Source: Anderseniella sp. (GTDB lineage: Bacteria; Pseudomonadota; Alphaproteobacteria; Rhizobiales; Aestuariivirgaceae). From it: DNA of 64,000 bases. Each line of letters starts with the position of its first letter. Within the stretch, counting starts at the first letter, position 1. Positions 55,040 through 64,000 of the stretch are shown piece after piece. The notes under the pieces are model-generated. The model saw only the letters and a program-made list of their open reading frames with translations. It searched no databases and was not told the origin of the DNA. The translations under genes and the position numbers were made by a program. Location: NCBI GenBank assembly GCA_028289645.1, contig JANQOK010000008.1, forward strand, positions 310,001-374,000, in the 5' to 3' direction.

Positions 55040-56449
55040 TCACTCCGTTGCCTGCCCCGGCAAGCTTTTGGTCTTTTCCTTCAACCACGCAATCATTGCA
55101 TCACGTTCCTCGGCGTTGGACATTTTCTGCAACGGCATCTTGGTCCCGGGCACAAGATGCTGCGGACCCTTTTCAAACAGCTTGCCGATCGTCTCGGCAT
55201 TCCAGACGATGTCAGAGTCCAGCAGGGCCTTCGAATAGGGATATCCCGGCAAGGTGCCTGCCTCGCGGCCGAAAACACCGTAGAGGGTCGGCCCGGCGCG
55301 GTTGGCATCGTCCGGTGACAAGGTGTGGCAGACGGAGCATTTGCGGGCAAACTGGCGTTCCCCGACGCTCAGGCCCTCGTCGGCCTGGAAACGGCGCGGA
55401 AACTTGCCGCGGGCCGGCTCGAAATCACGGCCCGGGCGAAACTGCCAGTAGTGCACGGTGTCATCGAGCCCGCCCAGGTAAAGCGTGTCGCCGTCACCTG
55501 CAAACGTCAGCGCCCAGATCGGGCCGTACGGATTGTCGAGCAGTTTCACCGGTGTCCAGTCATTCATGTCATGCACGGAGACGATACCGTCGCCGCCGCC
55601 AAAGGCCAGGACCTTGTGTTCCGCCGACATGGCAACCGACAGGATGGGACGGTCGCGCTGCGCCAGTTGATGGGCGATCTCACCGCTTTCGATGTCAAGC
55701 ACAGCAGCGGTGCCGTTGAGGGCGCCAAAAGCGAGCTCCCTGCCCCCGGGCAATGCGGCCAGCACATTGATGCCCCAGCCATTGCGATAGACCACCCGTT
55801 GTTCGGAGCCGTCGCTGACCTTCCACTTGCGGATGGCGGCGTCCGTGCCGGTGGAATAGATGAACTGTCCGTCCGTCGAGAACACGGCCGCGTTGACCGT
55901 GTTGCGGTGGCCCTTGAGCACGTGCAGCAAGCGTCTTTCGGCCAGCGACCAGATCCGCAGCGTGCGGTCCCACGAGGCGGAGACTACGAGCTTGCCATCC
56001 GGTGACACGGCGAGATCCACCACTTTTAGATCATGGCCTTCGAACACATGCTCAACTGCGCCCGTTTTCAAATCCAGCAGGCGCACCATACCGTCATCAC
56101 TGCCGGTAACCGCATGCCGGCCATCTGGCAGCACCGCAACCGCGTTCACAGCCCCATCATGATCGGAGAAACGCTTGCGAAGGGCCGGGTTGGCCGCATC
56201 GGCAACATCCCAGTACATCATGGAATAGTCGAAACTGCCGGACACGATGCCGACGCCGTCGGGCGAGGTTGCCACCGACTTCACCGGCCCGCCGTGGCCT
56301 TTGAGATCGCCCTGCCCCGGCATGATCTCAGCCTGGACAGGCATGACAAGTGTCACAACCATCGTGATCACCACGAACTCGGCAAGCCGGATGAAACGGG
56401 CCTTCAGCAGGCCCCATGAAAGACTTCCGGGTACGCGATCACCAGTCAA
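55040..56449 (-). CDS. WD40-repeat protein fused to a C-terminal class I cytochrome c domain
   Basis: Repeated GH..V..VA.SPDG...VSGS.D...W units, then CSVCHTL (CxxCH) with GPTLYGVFGREAGTLPGYPYS and PGTKMPLQKM. Confidence 0.92.
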   Translation of the reverse strand: MTGDRVPGSLSWGLLKARFIRLAEFVVITMVVTLVMPVQAEIMPGQGDLKGHGGPVKSVATSPDGVGIVSGSFDYSMMYWDVADAANPALRKRFSDHDGAVNAVAVLPDGRHAVTGSDDGMVRLLDLKTGAVEHVFEGHDLKVVDLAVSPDGKLVVSASWDRTLRIWSLAERRLLHVLKGHRNTVNAAVFSTDGQFIYSTGTDAAIRKWKVSDGSEQRVVYRNGWGINVLAALPGGRELAFGALNGTAAVLDIESGEIAHQLAQRDRPILSVAMSAEHKVLAFGGGDGIVSVHDMNDWTPVKLLDNPYGPIWALTFAGDGDTLYLGGLDDTVHYWQFRPGRDFEPARGKFPRRFQADEGLSVGERQFARKCSVCHTLSPDDANRAGPTLYGVFGREAGTLPGYPYSKALLDSDIVWNAETIGKLFEKGPQHLVPGTKMPLQKMSNAEERDAMIAWLKEKTKSLPGQATE

Positions 56450-56467
56450 GTTTCCGACCCCGGCACA

Positions 56468-57574
56468 CTATTCCGCCGGCTGACTGGCCGAGCCTGCAGA
56501 AGGCGCTGACTTGGCATTCTGCTCCACCTCTTCCACCCACAGGCTGTGATGTTCGCGCGCCCAGTTGGTGTCCACCTCGCCGGAGCCCATGGCGTCAAAC
56601 GCCCCTTCCATACCGACAGAACCGATATAGATGTGCCCCAGTATTATGACGATGAACAAGACGCCGACAATACCGTGCCAGATCTGGTTGAGCTGCTGTT
56701 CCTGGAGCGGGGTCACGCTGGTCGGCAGATCGAAGCCGATGGCGTTCAGTGCAGCAAAGGTTTTTGCCATGAATGCCGTTTCAAACGGGAACATCAAGGC
56801 AATGCCGGACAGGGACACGGAGATGGTCAAAATCACCACGCTCCAGAACAGTATCTTCTGACCCGCATTGAATTTTTTCGCCGGCGGATGTGACCCCTTG
56901 GTGAACAGGCCGCCGCCCTTAAGGAGCCAGACCAGGTCATGGCGGTTGGGGAAATTGTGAACCACCCACAGTATGAAGGCCAGGGCAACGCCGAGCATGA
57001 AGGCGAACGAGAGATAGTTGTGCAGGTATTTGCCCCACAAGGTGATGGCGGCAAACGCCTCCTTGCCGATAACCGGCATCAGGGCATAGCGGCCAAACAG
57101 CATGTTCAAGCCGGACACGGCAAGTATCAGGAACGAACCGGCCATCAACCAGTGGGCAAAGCGCTCAAGTCCGTTGAAGCGTTCCATGGTCACGCCTGAG
57201 CGGCCGTGGTCGATCTTGATGCGCCCGCGCAGCACGAAGTACAGTGACAGCAGGAACAGGATGCCGAACAGCCCGTAAGCCGAATACAGTTTCAGCGGCC
57301 CGTTGCGAAACGCCCGATAGGCGGTATCGCCTTCCGACTGGATCAGGACAGCGGCATTCTTATCGGGAATCGAGACATTGCCGGTAGCCCCCTTGCGGAT
57401 CTGGCTCCAGAAACCTGTGTTCAAGTCATTGCTTTGGGCCTCGGTCGCCACATCCGGACCGGTCGTCTGGGCAACCGCAGGGGTGGCGTAGCTGCCGATA
57501 GCCAGCATTGTCACCGCTATCAGAGCCATGCATACGGTACGTATGGATTTCGCAATATCGGTACTGGATTTCAT
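56468..57574 (-). CDS. Formate dehydrogenase gamma subunit (cytochrome b)
   Basis: MERFNGLERFAHWLMAGSFLILAVSGLNMLFGRYALMPVIGKEAFAAITLWGKYLHNYLSFAFMLGVALAFILWV; FdoI/FdnI type. Confidence 0.9.
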   Translation of the reverse strand: MKSSTDIAKSIRTVCMALIAVTMLAIGSYATPAVAQTTGPDVATEAQSNDLNTGFWSQIRKGATGNVSIPDKNAAVLIQSEGDTAYRAFRNGPLKLYSAYGLFGILFLLSLYFVLRGRIKIDHGRSGVTMERFNGLERFAHWLMAGSFLILAVSGLNMLFGRYALMPVIGKEAFAAITLWGKYLHNYLSFAFMLGVALAFILWVVHNFPNRHDLVWLLKGGGLFTKGSHPPAKKFNAGQKILFWSVVILTISVSLSGIALMFPFETAFMAKTFAALNAIGFDLPTSVTPLQEQQLNQIWHGIVGVLFIVIILGHIYIGSVGMEGAFDAMGSGEVDTNWAREHHSLWVEEVEQNAKSAPSAGSASQPAE

Positions 57575-57648
57575 GATGCTGGTCCCCTTGGTTTGTCCGA
57601 ATAATACAAGAATTTGCCTGCCGCGTAATCAGCAGCTGTTATACGGGA

Positions 57649-57876
57649 TCATATGCTGCCACCACGCTGGATTTTCATGCGCTGGCGCAGCTGCTGGTTG
57701 GTCTCATCACTCAATGGTTCATCTGCCTTGCCGCTGTAAACGCCCTTTTCCTTCAGAAACGGGTTTTCGTTCTCGTGCTCCTGGCAACCTGCAAGCAAAC
57801 CGAGAAGCATCGCCAATACCAAGAACCGGACAGTTCGGATAGTCATCAACAAAGTCACCCCTTTCAGGCGCAGCAT
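57649..57876 (-). CDS. Small putative lipoprotein (75 aa)
   Basis: Lipobox-like LAMLLGLLAGCQEHENENPF. Confidence 0.6.
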   Translation of the reverse strand: MLRLKGVTLLMTIRTVRFLVLAMLLGLLAGCQEHENENPFLKEKGVYSGKADEPLSDETNQQLRQRMKIQRGGSI

Positions 57877-57943
57877 GGCTTAACAGGTGCCGGTACAGGT
57901 TCAACATGTACAGCCCGGCAATACAGCGGTCATCTGGAAGAAA

Positions 57944-57963
57944 GGCGGCGATTTCTCGCCGCC
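57944..57963 (-). terminator. Stem-loop terminator downstream of the FDH beta subunit gene
   Basis: On the minus strand: ggcggcgagaaatcgccgcc followed by tttcttcc. Confidence 0.75.
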
Positions 57964-58045
57964 TCGTCCGGACATCTTCATGTCCATATCGTCGATGTAT
58001 CGGCCAGGAACCGCAAAGCAGTTCCTGGCAGTCTGATGTCGGTCT

Positions 58046-58639
58046 TTACGATCCGGAACCGGGATAGGCCTTACCCCATCCCCATGCACCCGAGCCGAAG
58101 CCACGGCCCACGACACGCTCACGGTAGATGTTGGCAACTTGGTCGCCATCACCGGCAAGCAATGCCTTGGTCGCGCACATTTCTGCGCACAAGGGCAATT
58201 TGCCCTCGGCCAGACGGTTGCGGCCATACTTCTTGAACTCCGTGTCGGAGTTGGCTTCTTCGGGACCACCGGCGCAGAAGGTACATTTGTCCATCTTGCC
58301 ACGTGAACCGAAGTTGCCGACCTGCGGGAACTGCGGCGCGCCAAACGGACACGCGTAGAAACAGTAACCACAGCCGATGCAGAGATCTTTGTTGTGCAGA
58401 ACCACGCCCTCGGCTGACTGATAGAAACAGTCGACCGGGCACACGGCCATGCACGGTGCATCCGAACAATGCATGCAAGCTACCGAGATCGAGCGTTCAC
58501 CGGGCTTGCCGTCATTGATGGTGACGACGCGGCGGCGGTTCACACCCCACGGAACTTCATGTTCGTTCTTACACGCGGTGACACAGGCGTTGCACTCAAT
58601 GCAACGTTCAGCATCACACAGGAACTTCATGCGAGCCAT
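58046..58639 (-). CDS. fdh3B: Formate dehydrogenase beta subunit (4Fe-4S; FDH3-type)
   Basis: CDAERCIECNACVTACKNEHEVPWGVNRRRVV...CMHCSDAPCMAVCPVDCF...CIGCGYCFYACPFGAPQFP...DKCTFCAGG. Confidence 0.9.
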   Translation of the reverse strand: MARMKFLCDAERCIECNACVTACKNEHEVPWGVNRRRVVTINDGKPGERSISVACMHCSDAPCMAVCPVDCFYQSAEGVVLHNKDLCIGCGYCFYACPFGAPQFPQVGNFGSRGKMDKCTFCAGGPEEANSDTEFKKYGRNRLAEGKLPLCAEMCATKALLAGDGDQVANIYRERVVGRGFGSGAWGWGKAYPGSGS

Positions 58640-58651
58640 TCTGTATCCTCC

Positions 58652-61600
58652 TTATGCTTTTTCAATTTTGCAGAGAGTGGTCTTGGACTCCTGCATCTGG
58701 GTGACCGAGTCGTAGCCATAGGTCTGCGCCGTGTTGGTCGCTTCGCCCAGGACATACGGATCAGCACCTGCAGGATAATTTGCCCGCAGGTCTTCACCCT
58801 GCATGTGGCCGCCGAAGTGGAACGGCATGAAGGCAACGCCTCTGCCAACCCTTTCGGTCACCATGGCCATTACCTTGACCTTGCCCTTTTCAGGACCCTC
58901 TACCCAGACCGTGTCTCCGTTCCTGATATCAAGATCGTTGGCATCGACCGGATTGATTTCGACGAACATGTCCTGCTGCAGTTCAGCAAGCCACGGGTTC
59001 GAACGGGTCTCGTCACCGCCACCTTCGTATTCCACAAGGCGTCCCGATGTCAGAATGATCGGATACTCTTTCGAGAAATCGTTCTTCTGAATCGATTCAT
59101 ACAATGTGGGAAGACGATGCATATGGCGATCCTTGAAGGTCGCATACTTCGGCAGAAGATCGCGCCGCGGCGTGTACAGCGGTTCGCGGTGCAACGGCAC
59201 CGGATCCGGGAATGTCCACACAACAGTACGGGCCTTGGCGTTTCCGAACGGTGCACAACCATGCTTGATTGCAACCCGCTGGATACCGCCTGACAGGTCA
59301 ACCTTCCAGTTGATCTTGTCGAGCTTGGCCTGATCGTCGGTACCGGCAACCTTCTTGATGGCAGCAAGTTCGTCCGCCGTCAGGTCACCATCCCAGCCGA
59401 GCTTGCGCAGCATGCCGTAGGTGAATTCCGGATAACCATCCTTGATTTCGGAATCCACGGAGTACGCGCCTTCGGCCAGCATGTTGGCACCACCCCACTC
59501 GTCCGGTGCCTTGACACCGAAACGGGCGCGGAAGGTCAAACCGCCTTCAGCCACTGGCTTGGAGTTGTCGTACAGGTTCGGCGTGCCGGGATGCTTCATC
59601 TCCGGTGTGCCCCATGACGGCCATGGCAGACCATAATAGTCGCCGTCCGCCGGGCCACCGCGGGCCTGCAGCGTCGTTCTGTCGAACGTGTGCTGGTTGG
59701 CCATGTGCATCTTGAGACGCTCCGGCGACTGTCCGGTATAGCCGATCGTCCACATGCCGCGATTGATTTCGCGCAGCGTGTCTTCGATGCTCGGCTCCTT
59801 GACCGTCAGCTTGCCGATCTTGGTCTCTTCCACCTTGATATTGCGGAAGAAGCGGTCGGCAAAGCCGAACTTCTCGGCAAACATCTGGATGATGACGTGA
59901 TCCGGCATGGACTCAAACAGCGGGTCCATGACCTTTTCACGCCACTGCAGCGACCGGTTCGACGCGGTAACAGACCCATAGGTCTCGAACTGCGTTGTCG
60001 CGGGCAGCAGATAGACGCCATCCTTGCGGTTGTGCATGACAGCCGACATGGTCGGGAACGGATCAACGACGACCAGAAGATCGAGTTTCTCCATCGCCTT
60101 CTGCATGTCAGGCAGACGGGTCTGCGAGTTGGGCGCATGGCCCCAGAACACCATGGCACGGACATTGTCCGGCTGATCGATGTTCTCCTTGGCTTCAAGG
60201 ACACCGTCGATCCAGCGCGAGACGGGAATACCCTTCTCGTTCATCATCGCCTTGTCCTTGCCGTCCTTGTCCTTGCGGGTGGCAAAGCGGCCCTTCAGCC
60301 AGTCCAGGTCTTCTTCCCAGACACGTGACCAGTGAGCCCATGCACCTTTTGACAGGCCATAATAACCCGGCAGCGTGTCCATCAGGACGCCAAGGTCGGT
60401 TGCACCCTGCACATTGTCATGGCCGCGGAAGATATTGGCACCGCCGCCTGACACGCCCATGTTGCCAAGCGCAAGCTGCAGCACACAGTAGGCACGCGTG
60501 TTGTTGTTGCCGTTGGTGTGCTGGGTACCGCCCATGCACCACACGATGGTGCCCGGCTTGTTCTGGGCCATGGTGCGGGCAACGCGCTTCAGTTGCGAGC
60601 CGGGAACACCGGTGACCTTTTCAACTTCCTCAGGGGTCCACTTGGCGACTTCTTCCTTGATGTACTCCATGCCCCAGACGCGGCGGGAGATGAAGTCCTT
60701 GTCTTCCCAGCCGTTTTCGAAGATGTGGTACAGGACACCCCAGATCAGCGCCACGTCGGTGCCGGACCTGAACCGGACATATTCCGTGGCATGAGCAGCG
60801 GTGCGGGTGAAGCGCGGATCACAGACAATGAATGCCGCGTTGTTTTCTTCCTTGGCCTTGAGCATGTGCAGCAGGGACACAGGATGCGCCTCCGCCGGGT
60901 TGCCGCCGATCAGGAAGATGGCACGCGAATTGTGCATGTCATTGTACGAGTTCGTCATCGCACCATAGCCCCAGGTGTTGGCAACACCGGCAACCGTGGT
61001 TGAGTGACAGATACGCGCCTGGTGGTCACCATTGTTGGTGCCCCAGTAGGCGTAGAACTTGCGGAACAGGTAGGCCTGCTCGTTGTTATGCTTGGCAGAG
61101 CCCAGCCAGTATACGGAATCGGGACCGGATTTCTCACGAATATCCAGCATCTTGTCACCGATTTCGTTGATGGCTTCTTCCCATGACACCTGCTGCCATT
61201 TGCCATCCACCAACTTGGTCGGATACTTCAGGCGGCGCTCGCCATGGGCATGCTCGCGAACCGCAGCGCCCTTGGCACAGTGGGCACCCAGGTTGAACGG
61301 GCTGTCGAAGCCAGGCTCCTGGCCAACCCAAACGCCGTTGGCGGTTTCCGCCAGCACGGTGCAACCAACCGAGCAGTGCGTGCACACTGACTTCTTGATT
61401 TCAACCGCACCGGAAACCGATGCTGCTTCTGCCTTGCGCACCATTCCCGACGATAGTGTCGATGCTGCCGCGAGACCGCCTACCGCGAGTCCCGAACGGC
61501 GCAAGAATGTCCGCCTGTCAATCGCTCCACCGGTCAAATCGGTGAGGGCCGATGACAGTCGAGGGCCGAACGCCACCTCTCCCGTCTTCTTCCTGAGCAT
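58652..61600 (-). CDS. Formate dehydrogenase alpha subunit (molybdopterin; Tat-exported; Cys form)
   Basis: Tat motif DRRTFLRRSGLAVGG, CTHCSVGCTVLAE 4Fe-4S motif, ARICHSTTVAGVANTWGYGAMTNSYND active-site region, FDH-N/O-like C-terminus. Confidence 0.95.
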   Translation of the reverse strand: MLRKKTGEVAFGPRLSSALTDLTGGAIDRRTFLRRSGLAVGGLAAASTLSSGMVRKAEAASVSGAVEIKKSVCTHCSVGCTVLAETANGVWVGQEPGFDSPFNLGAHCAKGAAVREHAHGERRLKYPTKLVDGKWQQVSWEEAINEIGDKMLDIREKSGPDSVYWLGSAKHNNEQAYLFRKFYAYWGTNNGDHQARICHSTTVAGVANTWGYGAMTNSYNDMHNSRAIFLIGGNPAEAHPVSLLHMLKAKEENNAAFIVCDPRFTRTAAHATEYVRFRSGTDVALIWGVLYHIFENGWEDKDFISRRVWGMEYIKEEVAKWTPEEVEKVTGVPGSQLKRVARTMAQNKPGTIVWCMGGTQHTNGNNNTRAYCVLQLALGNMGVSGGGANIFRGHDNVQGATDLGVLMDTLPGYYGLSKGAWAHWSRVWEEDLDWLKGRFATRKDKDGKDKAMMNEKGIPVSRWIDGVLEAKENIDQPDNVRAMVFWGHAPNSQTRLPDMQKAMEKLDLLVVVDPFPTMSAVMHNRKDGVYLLPATTQFETYGSVTASNRSLQWREKVMDPLFESMPDHVIIQMFAEKFGFADRFFRNIKVEETKIGKLTVKEPSIEDTLREINRGMWTIGYTGQSPERLKMHMANQHTFDRTTLQARGGPADGDYYGLPWPSWGTPEMKHPGTPNLYDNSKPVAEGGLTFRARFGVKAPDEWGGANMLAEGAYSVDSEIKDGYPEFTYGMLRKLGWDGDLTADELAAIKKVAGTDDQAKLDKINWKVDLSGGIQRVAIKHGCAPFGNAKARTVVWTFPDPVPLHREPLYTPRRDLLPKYATFKDRHMHRLPTLYESIQKNDFSKEYPIILTSGRLVEYEGGGDETRSNPWLAELQQDMFVEINPVDANDLDIRNGDTVWVEGPEKGKVKVMAMVTERVGRGVAFMPFHFGGHMQGEDLRANYPAGADPYVLGEATNTAQTYGYDSVTQMQESKTTLCKIEKA

Positions 61601-61679
61601 GATTTTCCTCCAAATGCGACGCCTTCATTGACGTCTGAATAAAGTCCCTTAGTTCCGCAAATTCAGTTCCGATGAGAAC

Positions 61680-61874
61680 CTAGAATGCGGCAAGCTTGTA
61701 ATAGGTCTTGACGTGATCAGTTTCCTGATAGCCAGCATTGCCTTCAGCAGGCGCTGCAGCTTCTGCGGCAACCGACCCGGCAGCAACGGCTGCAGTTCCG
61801 GTCACGGCGGACACACCAGCAAGCTTCAGGAAATCGCGCCGGCCTGCGGCCGCCTTGTCACTTCCTTTTGCCAT
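61680..61874 (-). CDS. Small twin-arginine signal protein linked to formate dehydrogenase
   Basis: AAGRRDFLKLAGVSAVTGTAAVAAG Tat signal; 64 aa; YQETDHVKTYYKLAAF C-terminus. Confidence 0.85.
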   Translation of the reverse strand: MAKGSDKAAAGRRDFLKLAGVSAVTGTAAVAAGSVAAEAAAPAEGNAGYQETDHVKTYYKLAAF

Positions 61875-61952
61875 TTTCCGCTCCTTCAGTTTTGGACGGT
61901 CACCCGTCCGCCAATTTGGGCTGCACCAGGCCGCCCGGTTACATAAAAGGCA

Positions 61953-62555
61953 TCAGACCATCAAGAAAGCCTGATCCTCTACGTCCATGAACGCCGCGCC
62001 CAACTGCCCTATGCAGGCGTAAAACACCGATGAGCGCGCGCCTTCAAGATCGTTGAAAAAGTGTTTGGCCCATGATGCAATATGGGCCTGGAAAAATTTC
62101 TTCTGGTCATCGAGATCCAGCGCATCGCCGAAGTCGCCCATGATCAGACCGGACATCATTTCACACAACGCGGCGATGTGATCTTCAGGCTCAGCAACAT
62201 CATCACGGCGCTCGATGCCGAGACGGTTCATGTCGTTGCGCAGCCGGGCCAGCGGCTTTTCATGCAGGAAACCAGTAAGATAGTAAGAGCCATACGGCAC
62301 CAGTTCGCCACGCCCCACTCCGATAAACAGGTCGTGGTACTCGCGGGACACCTTTTCAGGACTGGATTTGGCAGCAACCCGCGTAATGGCGGCAACCGCC
62401 TGGCCAATGGGCGTCTCGTCGCCATGCATGTCGGCAAACATGTCGAGGTCGTGCTGGGACGGAGCCGCACGCAAAGTTGTTGCCAGCAATCTATACAGAT
62501 TTGCCCGCAACACGTCTTCTTCGCAAATTGACAGCGCTAACTTAGCCTCACCCAT
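61953..62555 (-). CDS. TorD/DmsD family molecular chaperone
   Basis: EEDVLRANLYRLLATTLRAAPSQ...YHDLFIGVGRGELVPYGSYYLTGFLHEKPLARLRNDMNRLGI. Confidence 0.92.
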   Translation of the reverse strand: MGEAKLALSICEEDVLRANLYRLLATTLRAAPSQHDLDMFADMHGDETPIGQAVAAITRVAAKSSPEKVSREYHDLFIGVGRGELVPYGSYYLTGFLHEKPLARLRNDMNRLGIERRDDVAEPEDHIAALCEMMSGLIMGDFGDALDLDDQKKFFQAHIASWAKHFFNDLEGARSSVFYACIGQLGAAFMDVEDQAFLMV

Positions 62556-62707
62556 ACTCTAATTGTGGCGGCCGCACCCTTCAGACGGAGCGCGCTATTC
62601 GCCTTCCTCTCCTAGCTGGCCTATAGAATGACGCAGCCTATGCGAGTAAGGCAAGCACATTCGGGGCCAACCGGGCAGGCTTTCACAATCTGGTAATGTG
62701 GAGTATT

Positions 62708-63880
62708 TTACTCAACAATTATGCGCGGCGCGGCCCGCTTTTGGCCTGCTGCATCGCCCAGAACCGAGGTCCAGATTGCCTGTGCAATGTCACGATACAG
62801 CCCGGCATGAAGGGAATCGGGAGCAGAAACCACGATCGGCTGGCCAGAATCAGAGCGTGAGCGCAAATCCTTGTCGAGCGGCACCTCGCCGAGAAACGGC
62901 AAGCCGAGCTTTTCCGCTTCTTCACGGGCGCCGCCGTGACCAAAGATCTCATGACGCTCGCCGCAATTCGTGCAGGTGAAATAGCTCATGTTCTCGACAA
63001 TGCCGAGCACCGGCACATTTACACGGCGGAACATGTTCAACCCCTTGCGCGCATCGATCAGGGCAAGATCCTGCGGCGTCGACACGATAACGGCGCCTGA
63101 CAGCGGCGTCTGCTGGGCCAGGGTCAGCTGCGCGTCACCGGTTCCCGGCGGCATGTCGACGATCAGGACATCGAGGTCACCCCAGGCAACTTCTCGCAGC
63201 ATCTGCTGCAGGGCCGACATGACCATTGGACCCCGCCAGATCATCGGCGTGTCTTCTTCCACCAGAAAGCCCATCGACATGGCCTTCAGGCCAAATCCCT
63301 CAAGCGGCTTCAAGGTGCGTGAACCCGGTGATTCCGGCTCGGGCCGGCCGGTGATGCCCAGCAGGCGCGGGACCGACGGGCCATAGATGTCGGCATCCAG
63401 TATGCCGACTTTCAAACCGTTTGCCTGCAGCCCGAGCGCCAGGTTGACCGAGGTTGTCGACTTGCCGACGCCGCCTTTGCCGGACGCAACCGCGACGATA
63501 TGCTTTACGCCGGGCACTCCGGCCATGGTCTGCGCAGCCTGGGCCTTGGGGCCGGGCTGCTGCATCGGTGGCGGAGGTGCCATGTTGGCACCAGCAGGCG
63601 GCGGGGTCTGGCCAGGCGTCGGGCGCGAACCGGGCTTGACCTCCGCGGTGAGCGCCGCCATGACCTTTTCAACGCCGTCGACCTTGCCCACAGCCTTCTC
63701 CGCAGCCTGGCGCAGCGGCTCCAGTTCGGCGGCGCGCGATGCCTCGACGGTGATGGCGAACATGACGTTGTCGCCGCTGATAACCACGTCGGAAACCAGG
63801 CCGAGCGACACCAGGTCACCGTCCAGGTCCGGCCCGCGCACCTTCGACAGGGCCGCCATGACTTGCTGCTTGTCTACCAT
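62708..63880 (-). CDS. Mrp/NBP35 (ApbC) family Fe-S carrier ATPase
   Basis: HIVAVASGKGGVGKSTTSVNLALGLQANGLKVGILDADIYGPSVPRLLG; ENMSYFTCTNCGERHEIFGHGG. Confidence 0.95.
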   Translation of the reverse strand: MVDKQQVMAALSKVRGPDLDGDLVSLGLVSDVVISGDNVMFAITVEASRAAELEPLRQAAEKAVGKVDGVEKVMAALTAEVKPGSRPTPGQTPPPAGANMAPPPPMQQPGPKAQAAQTMAGVPGVKHIVAVASGKGGVGKSTTSVNLALGLQANGLKVGILDADIYGPSVPRLLGITGRPEPESPGSRTLKPLEGFGLKAMSMGFLVEEDTPMIWRGPMVMSALQQMLREVAWGDLDVLIVDMPPGTGDAQLTLAQQTPLSGAVIVSTPQDLALIDARKGLNMFRRVNVPVLGIVENMSYFTCTNCGERHEIFGHGGAREEAEKLGLPFLGEVPLDKDLRSRSDSGQPIVVSAPDSLHAGLYRDIAQAIWTSVLGDAAGQKRAAPRIIVE

Positions 63881-64000
63881 CTGAAATTCCCCGAACTCAA
63901 TTCGCCGGCAATGCGGCGCTGTGTTTATATCTGTTTGTCTGTGGAGTTATTCAACCCGTTGAAAAACCGAAGTTAACAACCGCAACAGCTTGCATCAGCG

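Noticed and set aside
54796-55719. 307-aa plus-strand ORF
   Set aside because: Antisense to the WD40-cytochrome gene; Arg/Pro/Cys-rich shadow translation.
58652-61600. Possible selenocysteine (in-frame UGA) formate dehydrogenase
   Set aside because: ORF is uninterrupted and the active-site position reads Cys.

Overview
The 64 kb window looks like the chromosome of a GC-rich alphaproteobacterium (probably Rhizobiales or relative, inferred). It has dense operons, one tRNA-Leu, and no rRNA, CRISPR, phage or transposase gene that I could see. Main blocks: (i) 1-10.6 kb, a putative methylated-onium/DMSP catabolic cluster with an FAD/GcvT dimethylglycine-dehydrogenase-like protein (truncated at the window edge), an enolase-superfamily protein, a DddP-like M24 protein with its metal ligands, a DddQ/DddL-like cupin DMSP lyase, MmgE/PrpD, a TMADH-like flavoprotein and a LysR regulator. 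Unusual REP/BIME-like inverted elements lie between the two lyase-like genes. (ii) 11.7-17.3 kb, a spermidine/putrescine-type ABC importer with a DUF1194 protein. (iii) moaA, an SsuABC/NMT1-like importer carrying a MITE-like insertion, SDRs, rlpA, diaminopropionate ammonia-lyase, DMT exporters, an acyl-CoA synthetase and a phosphoribosyltransferase. (iv) 33-37 kb, a MocR regulator divergent from three flavin split-barrel proteins. (v) 44-63.9 kb, a large membrane/periplasmic formate dehydrogenase locus. It includes DUF3305/3306, a multi-cluster ferredoxin, TorD, a small Tat protein, a WD40-cytochrome c fusion, a degenerate biotin/lipoate-ligase-like protein and several uncharacterised small proteins, interrupted by an amino-acid oxidase/racemase/permease/SDR segment. 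Most notable observations: REP-like modules with compensatory base changes in three hairpins (4.1-5.35 kb), a MITE whose terminal repeats carry the stop codon of one ABC gene and the start codon of the next, and the uncharacterised formate dehydrogenase partner genes. All family assignments come from reading the supplied translations; no database search was run.
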